Shown: one piece after another, positions 1 to 9,757 of the stretch
Layout: each line of letters begins with the position of its first letter
Numbering within the stretch: position 1 is the first letter of the stretch
NCBI RefSeq assembly: GCF_000024025.1
Contig: NC_013131.1
Coordinates: forward strand, 4,216,001-4,280,000
Reading direction: 5' to 3'
Length of the DNA stretch: 64,000 bases
Origin: Catenulispora acidiphila DSM 44928
GTDB taxonomy: Bacteria; Actinomycetota; Actinomycetes; Streptomycetales; Catenulisporaceae
Made by a program: the position numbers and the translations under genes
The notes under the pieces: generated by a model
What the model saw: only the letters and a program-made list of their open reading frames with translations
The model's database searches: none
What the model was told of the DNA's origin: nothing

Positions 1-1
1 C

Positions 2-316
2 CTCCCGTCATTCGTGCGCAAACTCAACCCGAACGGCCGCATGGTGATCGTGGGAGTGGTCGGCGGGCAGCCGCCGTCGGACTTCGGCACGACGATGATG
101 GACACCTTTCAGAAGTCGCCGTCCATCGCCGCCTTCAGCGCCGCAAGCATCCCCGCATCCGAACGCCATGCCGTACGCGCCGAGCAGTTCGCCGAGGCTG
201 CGCGCGGCGAACTGCGGACCGTCGTCCACGAGGTGTTGCCGCTGGAAAAGGCTGTGCTCGCCCACCAGAAGATGGAGGCGGGCGAGGTCTTCGGCCGCAT
301 CGTGTTGACCCCCTAG
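2..316 (+). CDS. Zinc-type alcohol dehydrogenase / quinone oxidoreductase, C-terminal part
   Basis: Only the last ~104 residues lie in the window; the gene begins upstream of base 1. The visible segment runs FVRKLNPNGRMVIVGVVGG, then a helical stretch, then PLEKAVLAHQKMEAGEVFGRIVLTP. This is the usual end of the MDR superfamily: the last Rossmann strand with G-x-[MIV]-V-x-x-G, then the A-H-x-x-[ML]-E-x-G...GKIVL-type C-terminal motif of NADPH:quinone reductases. Family knowledge implies NAD(P)H-dependent reduction of a quinone or enone in the cytoplasm; the substrate is not readable here. The next gene starts 32 nt downstream on the same strand and is also an NADP-binding protein, so the two may be co-transcribed. 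Confidence 0.8.
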   Translation, partial: LPSFVRKLNPNGRMVIVGVVGGQPPSDFGTTMMDTFQKSPSIAAFSAASIPASERHAVRAEQFAEAARGELRTVVHEVLPLEKAVLAHQKMEAGEVFGRIVLTP

Positions 317-348
317 CGACAACTGCACACCAACGAAGAGAGCACCTT

Positions 349-987
349 ATGAGCACCATCAGCACTAGCAGCACCATCAGCATCATCGGCGCCGGGAACA
401 TGGCCCGCACCCTCGGCACGCTGGCCGTGGCAGGCGGCAACACCGTCGAGATCATCGGCCGCGATCAGTCCAAGGCCGCCGCCGTGGCCAAGGCCCTCGG
501 CAGCGGTGCCACCACCGGTGAGTGGGGCGCCGTACCGGCCGGGGACATCGTCATCGTGGCCTTGTTGGCCGACGCTGTCGCTCCGACCGTCGCCCAGTAC
601 GGCGACGCCCTCGCGGGCAAGGTGATCGTCGACATCAGCAACCCCTTCAATGCCGCGGCCGACGGGCTCGCCTACCGCGGGGAGACCTCGATCGCGCAGG
701 AAGCCGCGAAGGTCGCCCCGGCCGGCGCCAGCGTGGTGAAGGCGTTCAACACCATCTTCGGCCATGTCCTGGACAAGGGAGGACGGCCCGACGTCTTCTT
801 CGCCGGCGACGATGCGCAGGCCAAGGCGGACGTGGAGGTGTTCATCAAGAGTCTCGGGCTGCGCCCGCTGGACGTCGGCGGCCTGCACATGGCGCACTGG
901 TTGGAGGGAGCCGGCTTGGTCGTGATGGGCCTCGCCCGCAACGGCGTCGGGCACTGGGACCTCGGCCTCGGCGTCGCCGAATTCTAG
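349..987 (+). CDS. NADPH-dependent F420 reductase-like oxidoreductase
   Basis: A 212-residue protein with a single Rossmann domain. The nucleotide-binding motif SIIGAGNMA is near residues 11-19, and the family hallmark DISNPFN (strand and loop near the nicotinamide) is near residue 90. The conserved VVKAFNTIFG segment is near residue 130. These are typical of the F420-dependent NADP reductase/NAD(P)-binding family (pfam F420_oxidored). Many members in actinomycetes do not use F420, so the cofactor partner is uncertain. A purine-rich stretch (GAAGAGAG) lies ahead of the ATG. No signal peptide; the protein is cytoplasmic. It follows a quinone-reductase-like gene by a short gap, suggesting a small redox operon. 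Confidence 0.8.
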   Translation: MSTISTSSTISIIGAGNMARTLGTLAVAGGNTVEIIGRDQSKAAAVAKALGSGATTGEWGAVPAGDIVIVALLADAVAPTVAQYGDALAGKVIVDISNPFNAAADGLAYRGETSIAQEAAKVAPAGASVVKAFNTIFGHVLDKGGRPDVFFAGDDAQAKADVEVFIKSLGLRPLDVGGLHMAHWLEGAGLVVMGLARNGVGHWDLGLGVAEF

Positions 988-1017
988 CTGCGAGCAGGCC
1001 AGGATCCGGTGTGCGAG

Positions 1018-1508
1018 TCAGGACGCTGGCAGGAAGCAGGACTTCACCACCCCATGGGCCGGATCGGGGAAAACCGTGTTGTCGCATGGCGTCCCGCCAG
1101 TGATGACCTTGCTCGTCCAGCTTGATCCGGCGCCGTACTCGACGGTCTTGGTCCCGCTGAACGCACACAGACCGTTCTCGGGCGCGCAGTAGCCGGTCCC
1201 AGTCGGCCCAGCCGTGACAGGGCCCGTATAACAGGACTTTGCCGCACCGTAGTCCGGGTCGCCGAGCGAGGTCACGGTGCACGGCGTGGAGGACGAGCTC
1301 GTGGTGTAGCCGTAGATTCCGTTGGCGCCGAACGCGACCGACTGGGTCCCGTTGACGGAGCACGTCCCACCCTCGTCGGCACACTTCGTATACCCGCTCG
1401 GCACGCCGTAGCCGCCGGGGTTGGCGGCGATCGCATAGCTCCCGGGCTGGACGCCGGTCAGGTAGACGTAGCTGGCGTCCGCCGAGGCGCCGGTGATCCC
1501 GGCGGCGC
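1018..1508 (-). pseudogene. Out-of-frame C-terminal Cys-rich modules of the upstream GH78-like gene
   Basis: This stretch continues the preceding GH78-like gene in another frame. Read from about position 1508, it gives a short linker (ITGASADASYVYLTGVQPGS) and then two ~55-residue modules. Each has the pattern C-A-x-E-x-x-x-C-[SA]-[VF]-x-G-T-x-[ST]-V-x-[FY]-G-A ... C ... D-P-x-x-G-x-x-K-S-C. These are clearly related to the three modules at the end of the divergent GH78 gene. The catalytic frame instead runs through VTAPPGSPAPRRT to an early stop at 1458. One missing base near 1497-1510 would join the two frames (VTAP-AGITGASAD). It is either a real disabling frameshift that removes the modules or a sequencing error. 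Confidence 0.75.
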
Positions 1509-3953
1509 GGTCACCTCCATGCTGAACTGGCGAACCCCGTTCTCCCCAGCCCAATCGACGCCGATCGCACCGTGCGGCGTCGGAACGCTGCCCTGCGCGT
1601 AAGCGAGGTCCCCGGGATGCGGCTTCACGCTCCAGGTGGCGAAACCGGCGCTCGCGGGCTGCACACCCAGGACGTACCCGGACAGCGCGGAGACCGGAGC
1701 CGTCGACCAGCCGTGCGACAAGTTGGTGCGGCTGCCGAGCCCGGGCAGCCCGTCGTTGCCGGACACGTTCTCCCAGGTGGTCCCCGTCTGCTCCGGACCC
1801 GAGGCGGCCATGTGCCCCCACACCGTGGTGAGCAGCGCCTCGGCGTCAGCCGTGTCGTTGGCGGCGAAGCTGGCCTCGAGCTCGTAGCCGCTGATGAAAG
1901 GGCTGATGACGTCCGCGTACGTGCTGCCGGTGAACGGCTTGGGACCGTAGGGGGTGGTCCACAGATCGGTCTTCAGAGCGGACAGAACCGTCGAGACGTC
2001 CGAGGCGGGGGCGACGCCGTAGAGGACGGCGAGGACATTGGCGTCCTGCGCGACGGTGGTGGTGTCGTTGTTGCTGAGGTAATACAGGCCACTGCCGCTG
2101 TTGTAGAGGTGGGCGTTGATCGCCGTCTTCAGCGCGGCGGCGCGGTTGGTATAGGCGGCGGCGTCGGTGGTGTCCCTGGCTGCGCCGGCCAGCGTCGCGC
2201 CGTCCAGCAGCGACTTGTAGTAGAGCAGGTTGTAGGCGGTGACCTCGCCGTTCTTACCGGAGTCGTAGAAGTCCCAGTCGGCGTTGTTCCCGCTGCCGGT
2301 GGCGACCAGGCCGTTGCCGTCGAGCAGGCCGGCGTTCCAGGCGAGCTCGGCTTTGAGAGCCGGAAGTTCTTGCTGGACGAACGCGGTGTCGCCGGAATAC
2401 AGGTAGTAGTCCGCGAGGCCCAGGACGAAGTAGGTCGAGTAGTCCGCCGAGTAGAACCAGCCGGAGCCGGTCTGCGGCGACGTGCCGAGCGGGTACTGCG
2501 GCGGGATGTCGCCTGCTGTCGCGCCGTCGGTGCGTGCGTAGCTGGCGAGCAATTGCAGCGAGCCCTTGAGGTAGGCCGCGTTGCCGGTGGAGTAGAAGAC
2601 GCTCGGGATCTCCACGTTCATGTCCCCGGACCAGATCGCTCGGTCGCGCTTGGCGCCGTCGAGGATCGACGCGTACTGATTGGTCCCGGGGACGGCGAAC
2701 TTCGCCAGCGCTGCGGAGGAGTTCAAAGGATCGCTGAAGAGTGTGGCGCCGGAGGAGCTGGTGACGGTGAGGTTTTTGAAGTCTGCCGCCTCGCCTGCGA
2801 ATTCGCGGAAGCCGACCGAGCCGGTGGCGTGAGCTGTGTTCGTCAGGGTACTGAGGAGCTTTCCGTCGAGGGAGACGGTGAGCGTGGAGCCGGAGACCGT
2901 TGTGGCGACGGTGTGCCAGGTGCCGGCGGTCAGCGGGCTGGGCAGGGCGACGGTGCCCAGGGAGGTGTAGGTGCCGCCGTGCTCGTCGAACTCCTGAAGG
3001 GTGTTGGCGGCACCTGCGGTGTCGGTGCTGTCGTCGAGGATGAACAGGTAGCCGTCGCCGACGTCCTTGCCGCGCACGAACCATCCGGACTGGTTGGTCA
3101 CGACGTCGGTCTGGAAGCCGACGGTGTAGTCGCCCCAGGACGAGCCCGCGGTCAGCAGGCCCGGTATCCCGCTGGGATCGCCCCCGGCTCGCAGGACGCC
3201 GCCGCTCACCGACCACGCGCCGGGCAGGGACTTGGCGGGGACCGAGTCGAGTTGGTCGGTGTATTCGGAGTCGTACCAGATCTGGTTCAGCGCGGCGTTG
3301 CTGGAGTTGAACCAGCCTGCGAGGTCGGCGGCCTGGGTGCGGTCGGCGATGTAGGTGATTCCGGCGCCGCTCAAGGTGATCGAGCCCGGTGTGGTGAGGG
3401 TGAGCTCCTCGTAGCGCTCGCCACCTTGGACGTACTGGTTGGTGATCGTCCCAGGGGCGGTGACGGGGTAGTCGTCGTAGCGGTTGCTGTCGCCCTCGGC
3501 CCAGGGGGAGGCGCCGTCGCCGGTCGAGCTGATGGAGTCACGCCCTTCGGAGTAGCCGGCGCGCAGCGTCGGCGAGCCGGTCTCGGAGGTGACGTGGAAG
3601 AAGGGGACGCCGCCGACGTCCTTGCCGTAGTCCAAGACGATCGTCGGTGCGGTTCCGCCGGAGGCCAGGGTGAGCTGCGCTGCTCCGGAGCCGCCGCACA
3701 GCAGCCCGGATGCGCCGGAGACGGTACCGGAGGTACTGGTGACGGCGGTGGGGCAGACGGTCGCGCTGGTCGGGGTCTCGTCGTAGGACTGCCAGGCGGG
3801 GGTGGACGGCCAGGGGGTGGGGGATGAGGCGGCGGACGCGGCCGGTGCCGCCGATGCTGCCGGTACCGCGCCGAGGGCGGCGAGCAGTCCCGCGCAGGCG
3901 AGGGCGGTGGCGCGGAGGCGGGGGTTACGCAGGACTCTGACGCGACGCAGCAC
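1458..3953 (-). CDS. Secreted GH78-like alpha-L-rhamnosidase, C-terminus frameshifted
   Basis: An 831-residue protein as read. A Sec signal peptide (RRVRVLRNPRLRATALACAG... ending AASAAPAASAA) spans about residues 1-40. A beta-rich N-terminal region follows, then a LamG-like insertion at roughly 240-405 (WGDYTVGFQTDVVTNQSGWFVRG type). The six-hairpin (alpha/alpha)6 domain has its hallmark DGAKRDRAIWSGDMN near residues 430-445, matching the R-D-x-x-W-x-G-D signature of GH78 that carries the general acid. It would hydrolyse rhamnosyl or related linkages in extracellular plant glycans. GTG start with GGGAG 7 nt upstream. The last residues after VTAP are out-of-frame sequence: the natural tail continues in another frame with two Cys-rich modules, so the gene is truncated as read. 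It diverges from a second GH78 gene, with a LacI-type operator on its own promoter. Confidence 0.8.
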   Translation of the reverse strand: MLRRVRVLRNPRLRATALACAGLLAALGAVPAASAAPAASAASSPTPWPSTPAWQSYDETPTSATVCPTAVTSTSGTVSGASGLLCGGSGAAQLTLASGGTAPTIVLDYGKDVGGVPFFHVTSETGSPTLRAGYSEGRDSISSTGDGASPWAEGDSNRYDDYPVTAPGTITNQYVQGGERYEELTLTTPGSITLSGAGITYIADRTQAADLAGWFNSSNAALNQIWYDSEYTDQLDSVPAKSLPGAWSVSGGVLRAGGDPSGIPGLLTAGSSWGDYTVGFQTDVVTNQSGWFVRGKDVGDGYLFILDDSTDTAGAANTLQEFDEHGGTYTSLGTVALPSPLTAGTWHTVATTVSGSTLTVSLDGKLLSTLTNTAHATGSVGFREFAGEAADFKNLTVTSSSGATLFSDPLNSSAALAKFAVPGTNQYASILDGAKRDRAIWSGDMNVEIPSVFYSTGNAAYLKGSLQLLASYARTDGATAGDIPPQYPLGTSPQTGSGWFYSADYSTYFVLGLADYYLYSGDTAFVQQELPALKAELAWNAGLLDGNGLVATGSGNNADWDFYDSGKNGEVTAYNLLYYKSLLDGATLAGAARDTTDAAAYTNRAAALKTAINAHLYNSGSGLYYLSNNDTTTVAQDANVLAVLYGVAPASDVSTVLSALKTDLWTTPYGPKPFTGSTYADVISPFISGYELEASFAANDTADAEALLTTVWGHMAASGPEQTGTTWENVSGNDGLPGLGSRTNLSHGWSTAPVSALSGYVLGVQPASAGFATWSVKPHPGDLAYAQGSVPTPHGAIGVDWAGENGVRQFSMEVTAPPGSPAPRRTPATST

Positions 3954-3973
3954 GGCACTACTCCCTGTCGTAC

Positions 3974-3985
3974 TGAATGGTTTCA
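3974..3985. promoter_or_regulatory. LacI-type operator for the minus-strand GH78 gene
   Basis: TGAATGGTTTCA is a near-palindrome close to the LacI/GalR-family consensus TGAAACGTTTCA. It sits at about +1 of the predicted minus-strand promoter and ends 21 nt before the GTG start, a position where a repressor would block initiation. A sister site lies at the equivalent place in front of the divergent gene. No LacI-family gene is present in the window. Confidence 0.5.
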
Positions 3986-3992
3986 GTCGGTG

Positions 3993-4021
3993 AACGTAGA
4001 CATGCTTCAGGGTGCGGTCAA
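3993..4021 (-). promoter_or_regulatory. Sigma-70-like promoter of the minus-strand GH78 gene
   Basis: On the minus strand, TTGACC and TACGTT are separated by 17 nt, matching the principal actinomycete promoter class (TTGAC / TANNNT). The predicted transcription start falls at about 3986, directly at the operator-like site. Confidence 0.5.
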
Positions 4022-4046
4022 GGTTTTCTCCGTGATTTGAGACTTC

Positions 4047-4075
4047 TTGACGCGGTGTCAGGTGGTCTCTACTCT
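4047..4075 (+). promoter_or_regulatory. Sigma-70-like promoter of the plus-strand GH78 gene
   Basis: TTGACG and TACTCT are separated by 17 nt. The predicted start is near 4082, 13 nt upstream of the second LacI-type operator. The two divergent -35 boxes are only 25 nt apart. Confidence 0.45.
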
Positions 4076-4094
4076 GTGGCCTGAGTTCACTGAT

Positions 4095-4106
4095 TGAAAC
4101 GATTCA
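4095..4106. promoter_or_regulatory. LacI-type operator for the plus-strand GH78 gene
   Basis: TGAAACGATTCA differs by one base from the perfect palindrome TGAAACGTTTCA recognised by LacI/GalR-family repressors. It lies just downstream of the predicted transcription start and 37 nt before the ATG. Confidence 0.55.
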
Positions 4107-4143
4107 TTCATTCCATGCCTCGGCACTGAGGACGGTCATCCGT

Positions 4144-7100
4144 ATGCTGATTCGGCGCCGCTTTGCCACCGCGCTCGCGCTGATCCTCGCCTTTGCCGCC
4201 GTGACGCCGGTCGCCTCCGCGGCGCCGTCGCCGTCGCTGTCGCTGTCGGCGTCCTCGGCCGGAACCGAAGTGTCGGTCAGTGCTCTGCAGACCGATGCCA
4301 CGACGAACCCTCTTGGGATCGACGACCCGCACCCGAGTCTGAGCTGGAAGCTGGCGTCACAGATCAACGGCGAGTATCAGAGTGCTTATCGGATCGTGGT
4401 CGCCGGCAGCCAGAGCGATGCGAGCGCCGGGGTGGGGAGCGTATGGGACAGCGGTGAGGTGGCTTCGGGCAACTCAGTGGGCATCGCGTATGGCGGTCCG
4501 GCGCTGGCGAGTGAGAAGACCTACTACTGGGCTGTGCAGATCTGGGACGAGCACGGAACGGCTTCGGGCTGGAGCGCTCCGGCTCAGTGGGAGATGGGTC
4601 TGCTCAATCCCGGCGATTGGCAGGGCGCGCAGTGGATCAGCCCGACGTCCGCGAGCGCCGCGTCGCCGTTGCTGCGTAAGGACTTCACGCTGGCCAAGCC
4701 GGTGGCGAGGGCTCGGGCGTATGTCTTCGGGCTCGGCTTCTACGAGCTGCATCTCAACGGAGGCAAGGTCGGCGATCGGGTTCTGGAGCCGGCGAGTACC
4801 CCTTACGCGCAGCGTGATCTGTACGCCGCGTATGACGTCACCGGCACCGTCAAGCAGGGCGGCAATGCGGTCGGGCTGTGGCTCGGCAACGGTTACGACG
4901 CGAACTTCAGCCAGTACGGCTTCCGGTGGCTGGGACCGAAGCAGGCGATCGTGCTCATCGACGTCACCTTCAGCGATGGCACACATCAGGCCGTCACCAG
5001 TGACGGCAGTTGGACGTGGTCGCCGAGTCCGATCACCGCTGACGGCATCTACAACGGCGAGTCCTACGACGCCCGGATGGTGCAGCCTGGTTGGGACGCG
5101 GCCGGGTTCAGCGCGTCGTCGTTGCAGCCGGTGCGGACCGTCGCCGCGCCGGGCGGGTCGCTGGTGGCCGACGCGATGCCGCCGATCCGGGTGACGCAGA
5201 CGCTGAACGCGGTGAAGCTGACGTCGCCGTCGCCGGGTGTGTACGTGTACGACTTCGGTCAGAACGTCTCGGGCTGGGAAGTGCTGCGTACGCAAGGCGC
5301 GGCGGGCTCGACGGTGAAGATGCAGACCGCTGAGGACCTGCTCGCGAACGGAACGATCGATACCACGACCAACCGAAACGCGCTGTCCACGGACTCTTAT
5401 ACGCTCGCGGGTACGGGATCAACGGAGACGTACGAACCGCGCTTTACGTATCACGGCTTCCGGTATGTGGAGGTCACCGGGGATCCGCAGACTCCGGTCG
5501 TGAGCAGCCTCCAGGCGCGTGTTGTTCATGCGGACCTGGCGTCGACCAGTACGTTCAGCTCATCTGACGCGACGCTGAATCAGATATGGCAGAACAACCA
5601 GCGGACCATGCTGAACAACCAGATGAGCACGCCTACGGACAATCCGGTGCGGGATGAACGTACGCCTCCGGGGATGGACGTGCAGGCGTACCACGATGCG
5701 TCGACTGCCGAGTTCGGGATGGACACCTACTACGCCAACTATCTGCGGGACATGCCGCCGGGGACCGCGCTGCCCAGCGACGGCGGGAACGCTCAGCAGC
5801 CTGATATGGGTGGCGACCAGGTGACGCTGGCCTGGACGCTGTATCAGCAGTACGGCGATATCGCCACGCTCGCTGCGATGTATCCGCTGATGAAGAAGTT
5901 CGTCGATACGAACGCCACCAATGTGCCTGGCCACATCTGGTCCACCGGCTTTGGTGACTGGTGTCCGCCGGACCACAGCTCGAATGCCAACGGCGGTATG
6001 GGGAATCCGAGCGCCGGGGCGTGCACCAGCGAGGTGCCGATCGTCAATACGGCGCTGTCGTATCTGCAGGCTTCGGACGTCGCCAAGGCTGCGACGGCGC
6101 TGGGGCAGGCTGGGGACGCGGCGCACTACACGCAGCTGGCCGGCGATATCGCGAACGCTTTCAACGCGGCGTTTCTGAACTCCGACCACGCGAGCTATGG
6201 GGATGGACGCGAAACGACGAGCATTTTGCCGCTCGCGTTCGGGATGGTGCCGGCCGCCGATGTGCCCGCGGTCGGGGCGCGGCTCGTGGACACGGTCGTG
6301 CGTGGCAACGGCGGACACCTCGATACCGGGATCTTCGGGACGCGGTATCTGATGGACGCGCTGGCGGGCATCGGGCGTACCGACCTTGCGATGACGGTGC
6401 TGGATCAGGGCACGTATCCGGGCTACGGCTTCGAGATCGGCAAGGGGGCGACGACGGACTGGGAGGAGTGGACGTATGCCTCCTCGATGGAGTCCCATGA
6501 TCACGCGATGTTCGCCGGGATCAATGCCTCCTTCGCCAGCAGGCTTGCGGGTATCGAGCCGACGGGCCCGGGTTACAGCACGGTCAGCATCGCGCCGCAG
6601 ATTCCCGCCGGTCTTCAGAGCGTCGCGGCTTCTGTCAGCACGGTTCGGGGGACGGTCGCCTCGTCGTGGTCGGTGAGCGGCGGCAAGGTCACGATGGACG
6701 TCACGGTTCCGGTCGGGGCGACGGCGAGCGTGCGGGTGCCGAGCTTCGGGCAGGGGAGCGTGACGACGGTCAGCCCGGCGGGCGCCGGTGCGGTGCAGGT
6801 GTCCGCGGGCGGGACTTCGAGCACGTATACGGTCGGCTCCGGCAGCTGGGAGTTCACCGGCTCGCTCGTTCCGGCGTCGAGCACCGTGCTGCCGGGGACG
6901 TGGACTCAGTGTGCGGTCGAGACCGGCAACTGCTCGGTCGCGGGCACCGAGACGGTGGCGTTCGGCGCGCAGGGTAAGTACGACTACGCGACCGTGAGTG
7001 GCACCGTTGCCTGCTCCAACACGGTATTCGGCGACCCGGACTCGGGCGTCTCCAAGGCCTGCTATGCCGAGCCGGCGCCCGCGACGACGCCCGGCGCGTG

Positions 7101-7467
7101 GCAACAATGCGCGGCGGAGACGGCGACGTGCTCCTTCGCGGGCACCGAGACCGTGGCATTCGGCGCCCAAGGCAAGTACACCTACGCGACCTTGACCGGC
7201 GGCACCCCTTGCACCACCACGATCTTCGGCGACCCGGCGTACGGCATCCCCAAGTCCTGCTTCATCGAAGCCCCACCCCCCGCCGCCACAACCTGGATCC
7301 CCTGCGCCGCCGAAACGGCCACCTGCACCCTCACCGCCAGCCGCGACGTGGCCTTCGGCGCCCACGGCGACTATGCCTACCGCACAGCGAACGCCCCGAC
7401 AACCTGCACCAACGCAGTCTTCGGCGATCCGGCGCCGGGCGCGGTCAAGGCTTGCTACCTGCAGTGA
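4144..7467 (+). CDS. Secreted GH78 alpha-L-rhamnosidase with three C-terminal Cys-rich modules
   Basis: A 1107-residue exported enzyme. The signal peptide (LIRRRFATALALILAFAAVTPVASAA) is followed by the rhamnosidase N-terminal beta domains (TNPLGIDDPHPSLSWKL is typical of the first one). The six-hairpin catalytic domain shows DNPVRDERTPPGMDVQAY near residue 500, the position of the usual R-D-E-R-x-x-W-x-G-D acid motif, here with P-P-G-M replacing the common L-G-W-T. TDWEEWTYASSMESHDHAMF near residue 775 carries the probable general base. After a C-terminal beta sandwich come three tandem ~55-residue modules with four conserved Cys each (about residues 917-1107). Expected role: removal of terminal rhamnose from plant or microbial glycans. 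Promoter and operator context suggest repression by a LacI-type regulator. Confidence 0.85.
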   Translation: MLIRRRFATALALILAFAAVTPVASAAPSPSLSLSASSAGTEVSVSALQTDATTNPLGIDDPHPSLSWKLASQINGEYQSAYRIVVAGSQSDASAGVGSVWDSGEVASGNSVGIAYGGPALASEKTYYWAVQIWDEHGTASGWSAPAQWEMGLLNPGDWQGAQWISPTSASAASPLLRKDFTLAKPVARARAYVFGLGFYELHLNGGKVGDRVLEPASTPYAQRDLYAAYDVTGTVKQGGNAVGLWLGNGYDANFSQYGFRWLGPKQAIVLIDVTFSDGTHQAVTSDGSWTWSPSPITADGIYNGESYDARMVQPGWDAAGFSASSLQPVRTVAAPGGSLVADAMPPIRVTQTLNAVKLTSPSPGVYVYDFGQNVSGWEVLRTQGAAGSTVKMQTAEDLLANGTIDTTTNRNALSTDSYTLAGTGSTETYEPRFTYHGFRYVEVTGDPQTPVVSSLQARVVHADLASTSTFSSSDATLNQIWQNNQRTMLNNQMSTPTDNPVRDERTPPGMDVQAYHDASTAEFGMDTYYANYLRDMPPGTALPSDGGNAQQPDMGGDQVTLAWTLYQQYGDIATLAAMYPLMKKFVDTNATNVPGHIWSTGFGDWCPPDHSSNANGGMGNPSAGACTSEVPIVNTALSYLQASDVAKAATALGQAGDAAHYTQLAGDIANAFNAAFLNSDHASYGDGRETTSILPLAFGMVPAADVPAVGARLVDTVVRGNGGHLDTGIFGTRYLMDALAGIGRTDLAMTVLDQGTYPGYGFEIGKGATTDWEEWTYASSMESHDHAMFAGINASFASRLAGIEPTGPGYSTVSIAPQIPAGLQSVAASVSTVRGTVASSWSVSGGKVTMDVTVPVGATASVRVPSFGQGSVTTVSPAGAGAVQVSAGGTSSTYTVGSGSWEFTGSLVPASSTVLPGTWTQCAVETGNCSVAGTETVAFGAQGKYDYATVSGTVACSNTVFGDPDSGVSKACYAEPAPATTPGAWQQCAAETATCSFAGTETVAFGAQGKYTYATLTGGTPCTTTIFGDPAYGIPKSCFIEAPPPAATTWIPCAAETATCTLTASRDVAFGAHGDYAYRTANAPTTCTNAVFGDPAPGAVKACYLQ
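6895..7464 (+). repeat. Three tandem four-Cys protein modules
   Basis: Within the GH78 protein, three units of ~55-60 residues share C-A-x-E-[TA]-x-x-C-[ST]-x-x-[GA]-[TS]-[ER]-x-V-A-F-G-A-[QH]-G-x-Y-x-Y and, later, T-x-C-x-[NT]-x-[VI]-F-G-D-P-x-x-G-x-x-K-[AS]-C. The four cysteines per unit suggest two disulfides. Related units are encoded out of frame beside the divergent GH78 gene. Similar tails occur on secreted actinomycete hydrolases and are plausibly carbohydrate- or wall-binding, but the function is inferred. Confidence 0.7.
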
Positions 7468-7592
7468 GCTGAACGCCGAGCCGACCTCAAGCGCAGACAG
7501 GCGGCACCCTCGCCCGAGGCCGAGCCTCGCCCCGCTTCGCCTCGCTGCGTCACGACGTCACGGCCCTCATCGGCAGCCGACGCGCCAACGAG

Positions 7593-7624
7593 TACGGCCC
7601 CGGGGACAACGCCCCAGGGCCGTA
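7593..7624. terminator. Hairpin terminator between convergent genes
   Basis: TACGGCCC and GGGCCGTA form an 8-bp stem around an inner GGGG/CCCC stem with an ACAACG loop. It lies between the ends of the convergent GH78 and SGNH-esterase genes, so it can serve both. No T-run follows, which is usual in high-GC actinomycetes. Confidence 0.6.
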
Positions 7625-7658
7625 AGCGGTCATCCCCGCCGTTCGATATCCCCGGCGG

Positions 7659-9136
<1,478 letters not shown>

Positions 9137-9604
9137 GTGTCGTCAATGATCAAGAGGAATCTCCGCAGACGGATCATCGCACTGTGCTCGGCGAGCGCCG
9201 CCATCCTGGCGACGACCGTCGCCGCCTCGCCGCCCGCCTCGGCCGACTCACGCACGATGGTCCTGTCCTTCAGCTGCGCTACCGGCCTGCCCTACGGGCT
9301 GTACATCAACACCGGCTCCGGCTGGTACTCCCCGCCCGGCAGCAGCTACGCCGACGGCACCACCAAGGTCTTCACCATCTCGATCCCCACCAACAGCATG
9401 AACTTCCAGTACCAGCCCTCCTACTGCGACAACCAGCCGACGGACGGCGGCTATCCCATGTGGGAGGGCTACACCTACGGCATCGGCGCCGGCACCTCGA
9501 CCGTCAACGCCGTCGGTGGCTGCGCCGACTACACCTACAGCGTAGGATACGGGCTGAACTACCTGCTCTACTACTGCTCCATCAGCTCTCTGACTTACAG
9601 CTGA
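9137..9604 (+). CDS. Small secreted four-Cys protein of unknown function
   Basis: A 155-residue protein with a clear Sec signal peptide (RRRIIALCSASAAILATTVAASPPASADS). The mature part is about 118 residues, rich in Tyr, Gly, Ser and Thr, with four cysteines (SFSCATG, PSYCDNQ, GGCADY, YYCSIS) that could form two disulfides. No family is recognised. The composition, with many aromatic and small residues and few charges, resembles extracellular beta-sandwich or inhibitor-like proteins. GTG start with AGGGA 7 nt upstream. It stands alone between intergenic regions in the secreted-enzyme part of the window. Confidence 0.7.
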   Translation: MSSMIKRNLRRRIIALCSASAAILATTVAASPPASADSRTMVLSFSCATGLPYGLYINTGSGWYSPPGSSYADGTTKVFTISIPTNSMNFQYQPSYCDNQPTDGGYPMWEGYTYGIGAGTSTVNAVGGCADYTYSVGYGLNYLLYYCSISSLTYS

Positions 9605-9653
9605 CCGCAGCCGCTGCGGCTGACTAACAGCTGACCTGGTGAAACTTTCGGGA

Positions 9654-9687
9654 ACCGGGATCGCACGCGAAGAGGGCGGATCCCGGT
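9654..9687. terminator. Hairpin downstream of the small secreted protein
   Basis: ACCGGGATC and GATCCCGGT form a perfect 9-bp stem with a 16-nt loop. It lies 50 nt after the stop of the secreted protein gene and before the next plus-strand gene, a position fitting a terminator. A smaller CAGCCG/CGGCTG stem precedes it at 9608-9622. Confidence 0.45.
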
Positions 9688-9757
9688 CCCCGCCTCGCGC
9701 ACTGCGCACCCGCGCGAGGTATGTATGGGTTCTTAGGTTCGCGGGAACGATCGCGCC

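Noticed and set aside
1572-3827. Long plus-strand frame (751 codons) opposite the GH78-like gene
   Set aside because: Its translation is Gly/Arg/Val-rich and low in complexity, typical of the antisense of a GC-rich gene; the minus frame has a signal peptide and the GH78 motif.
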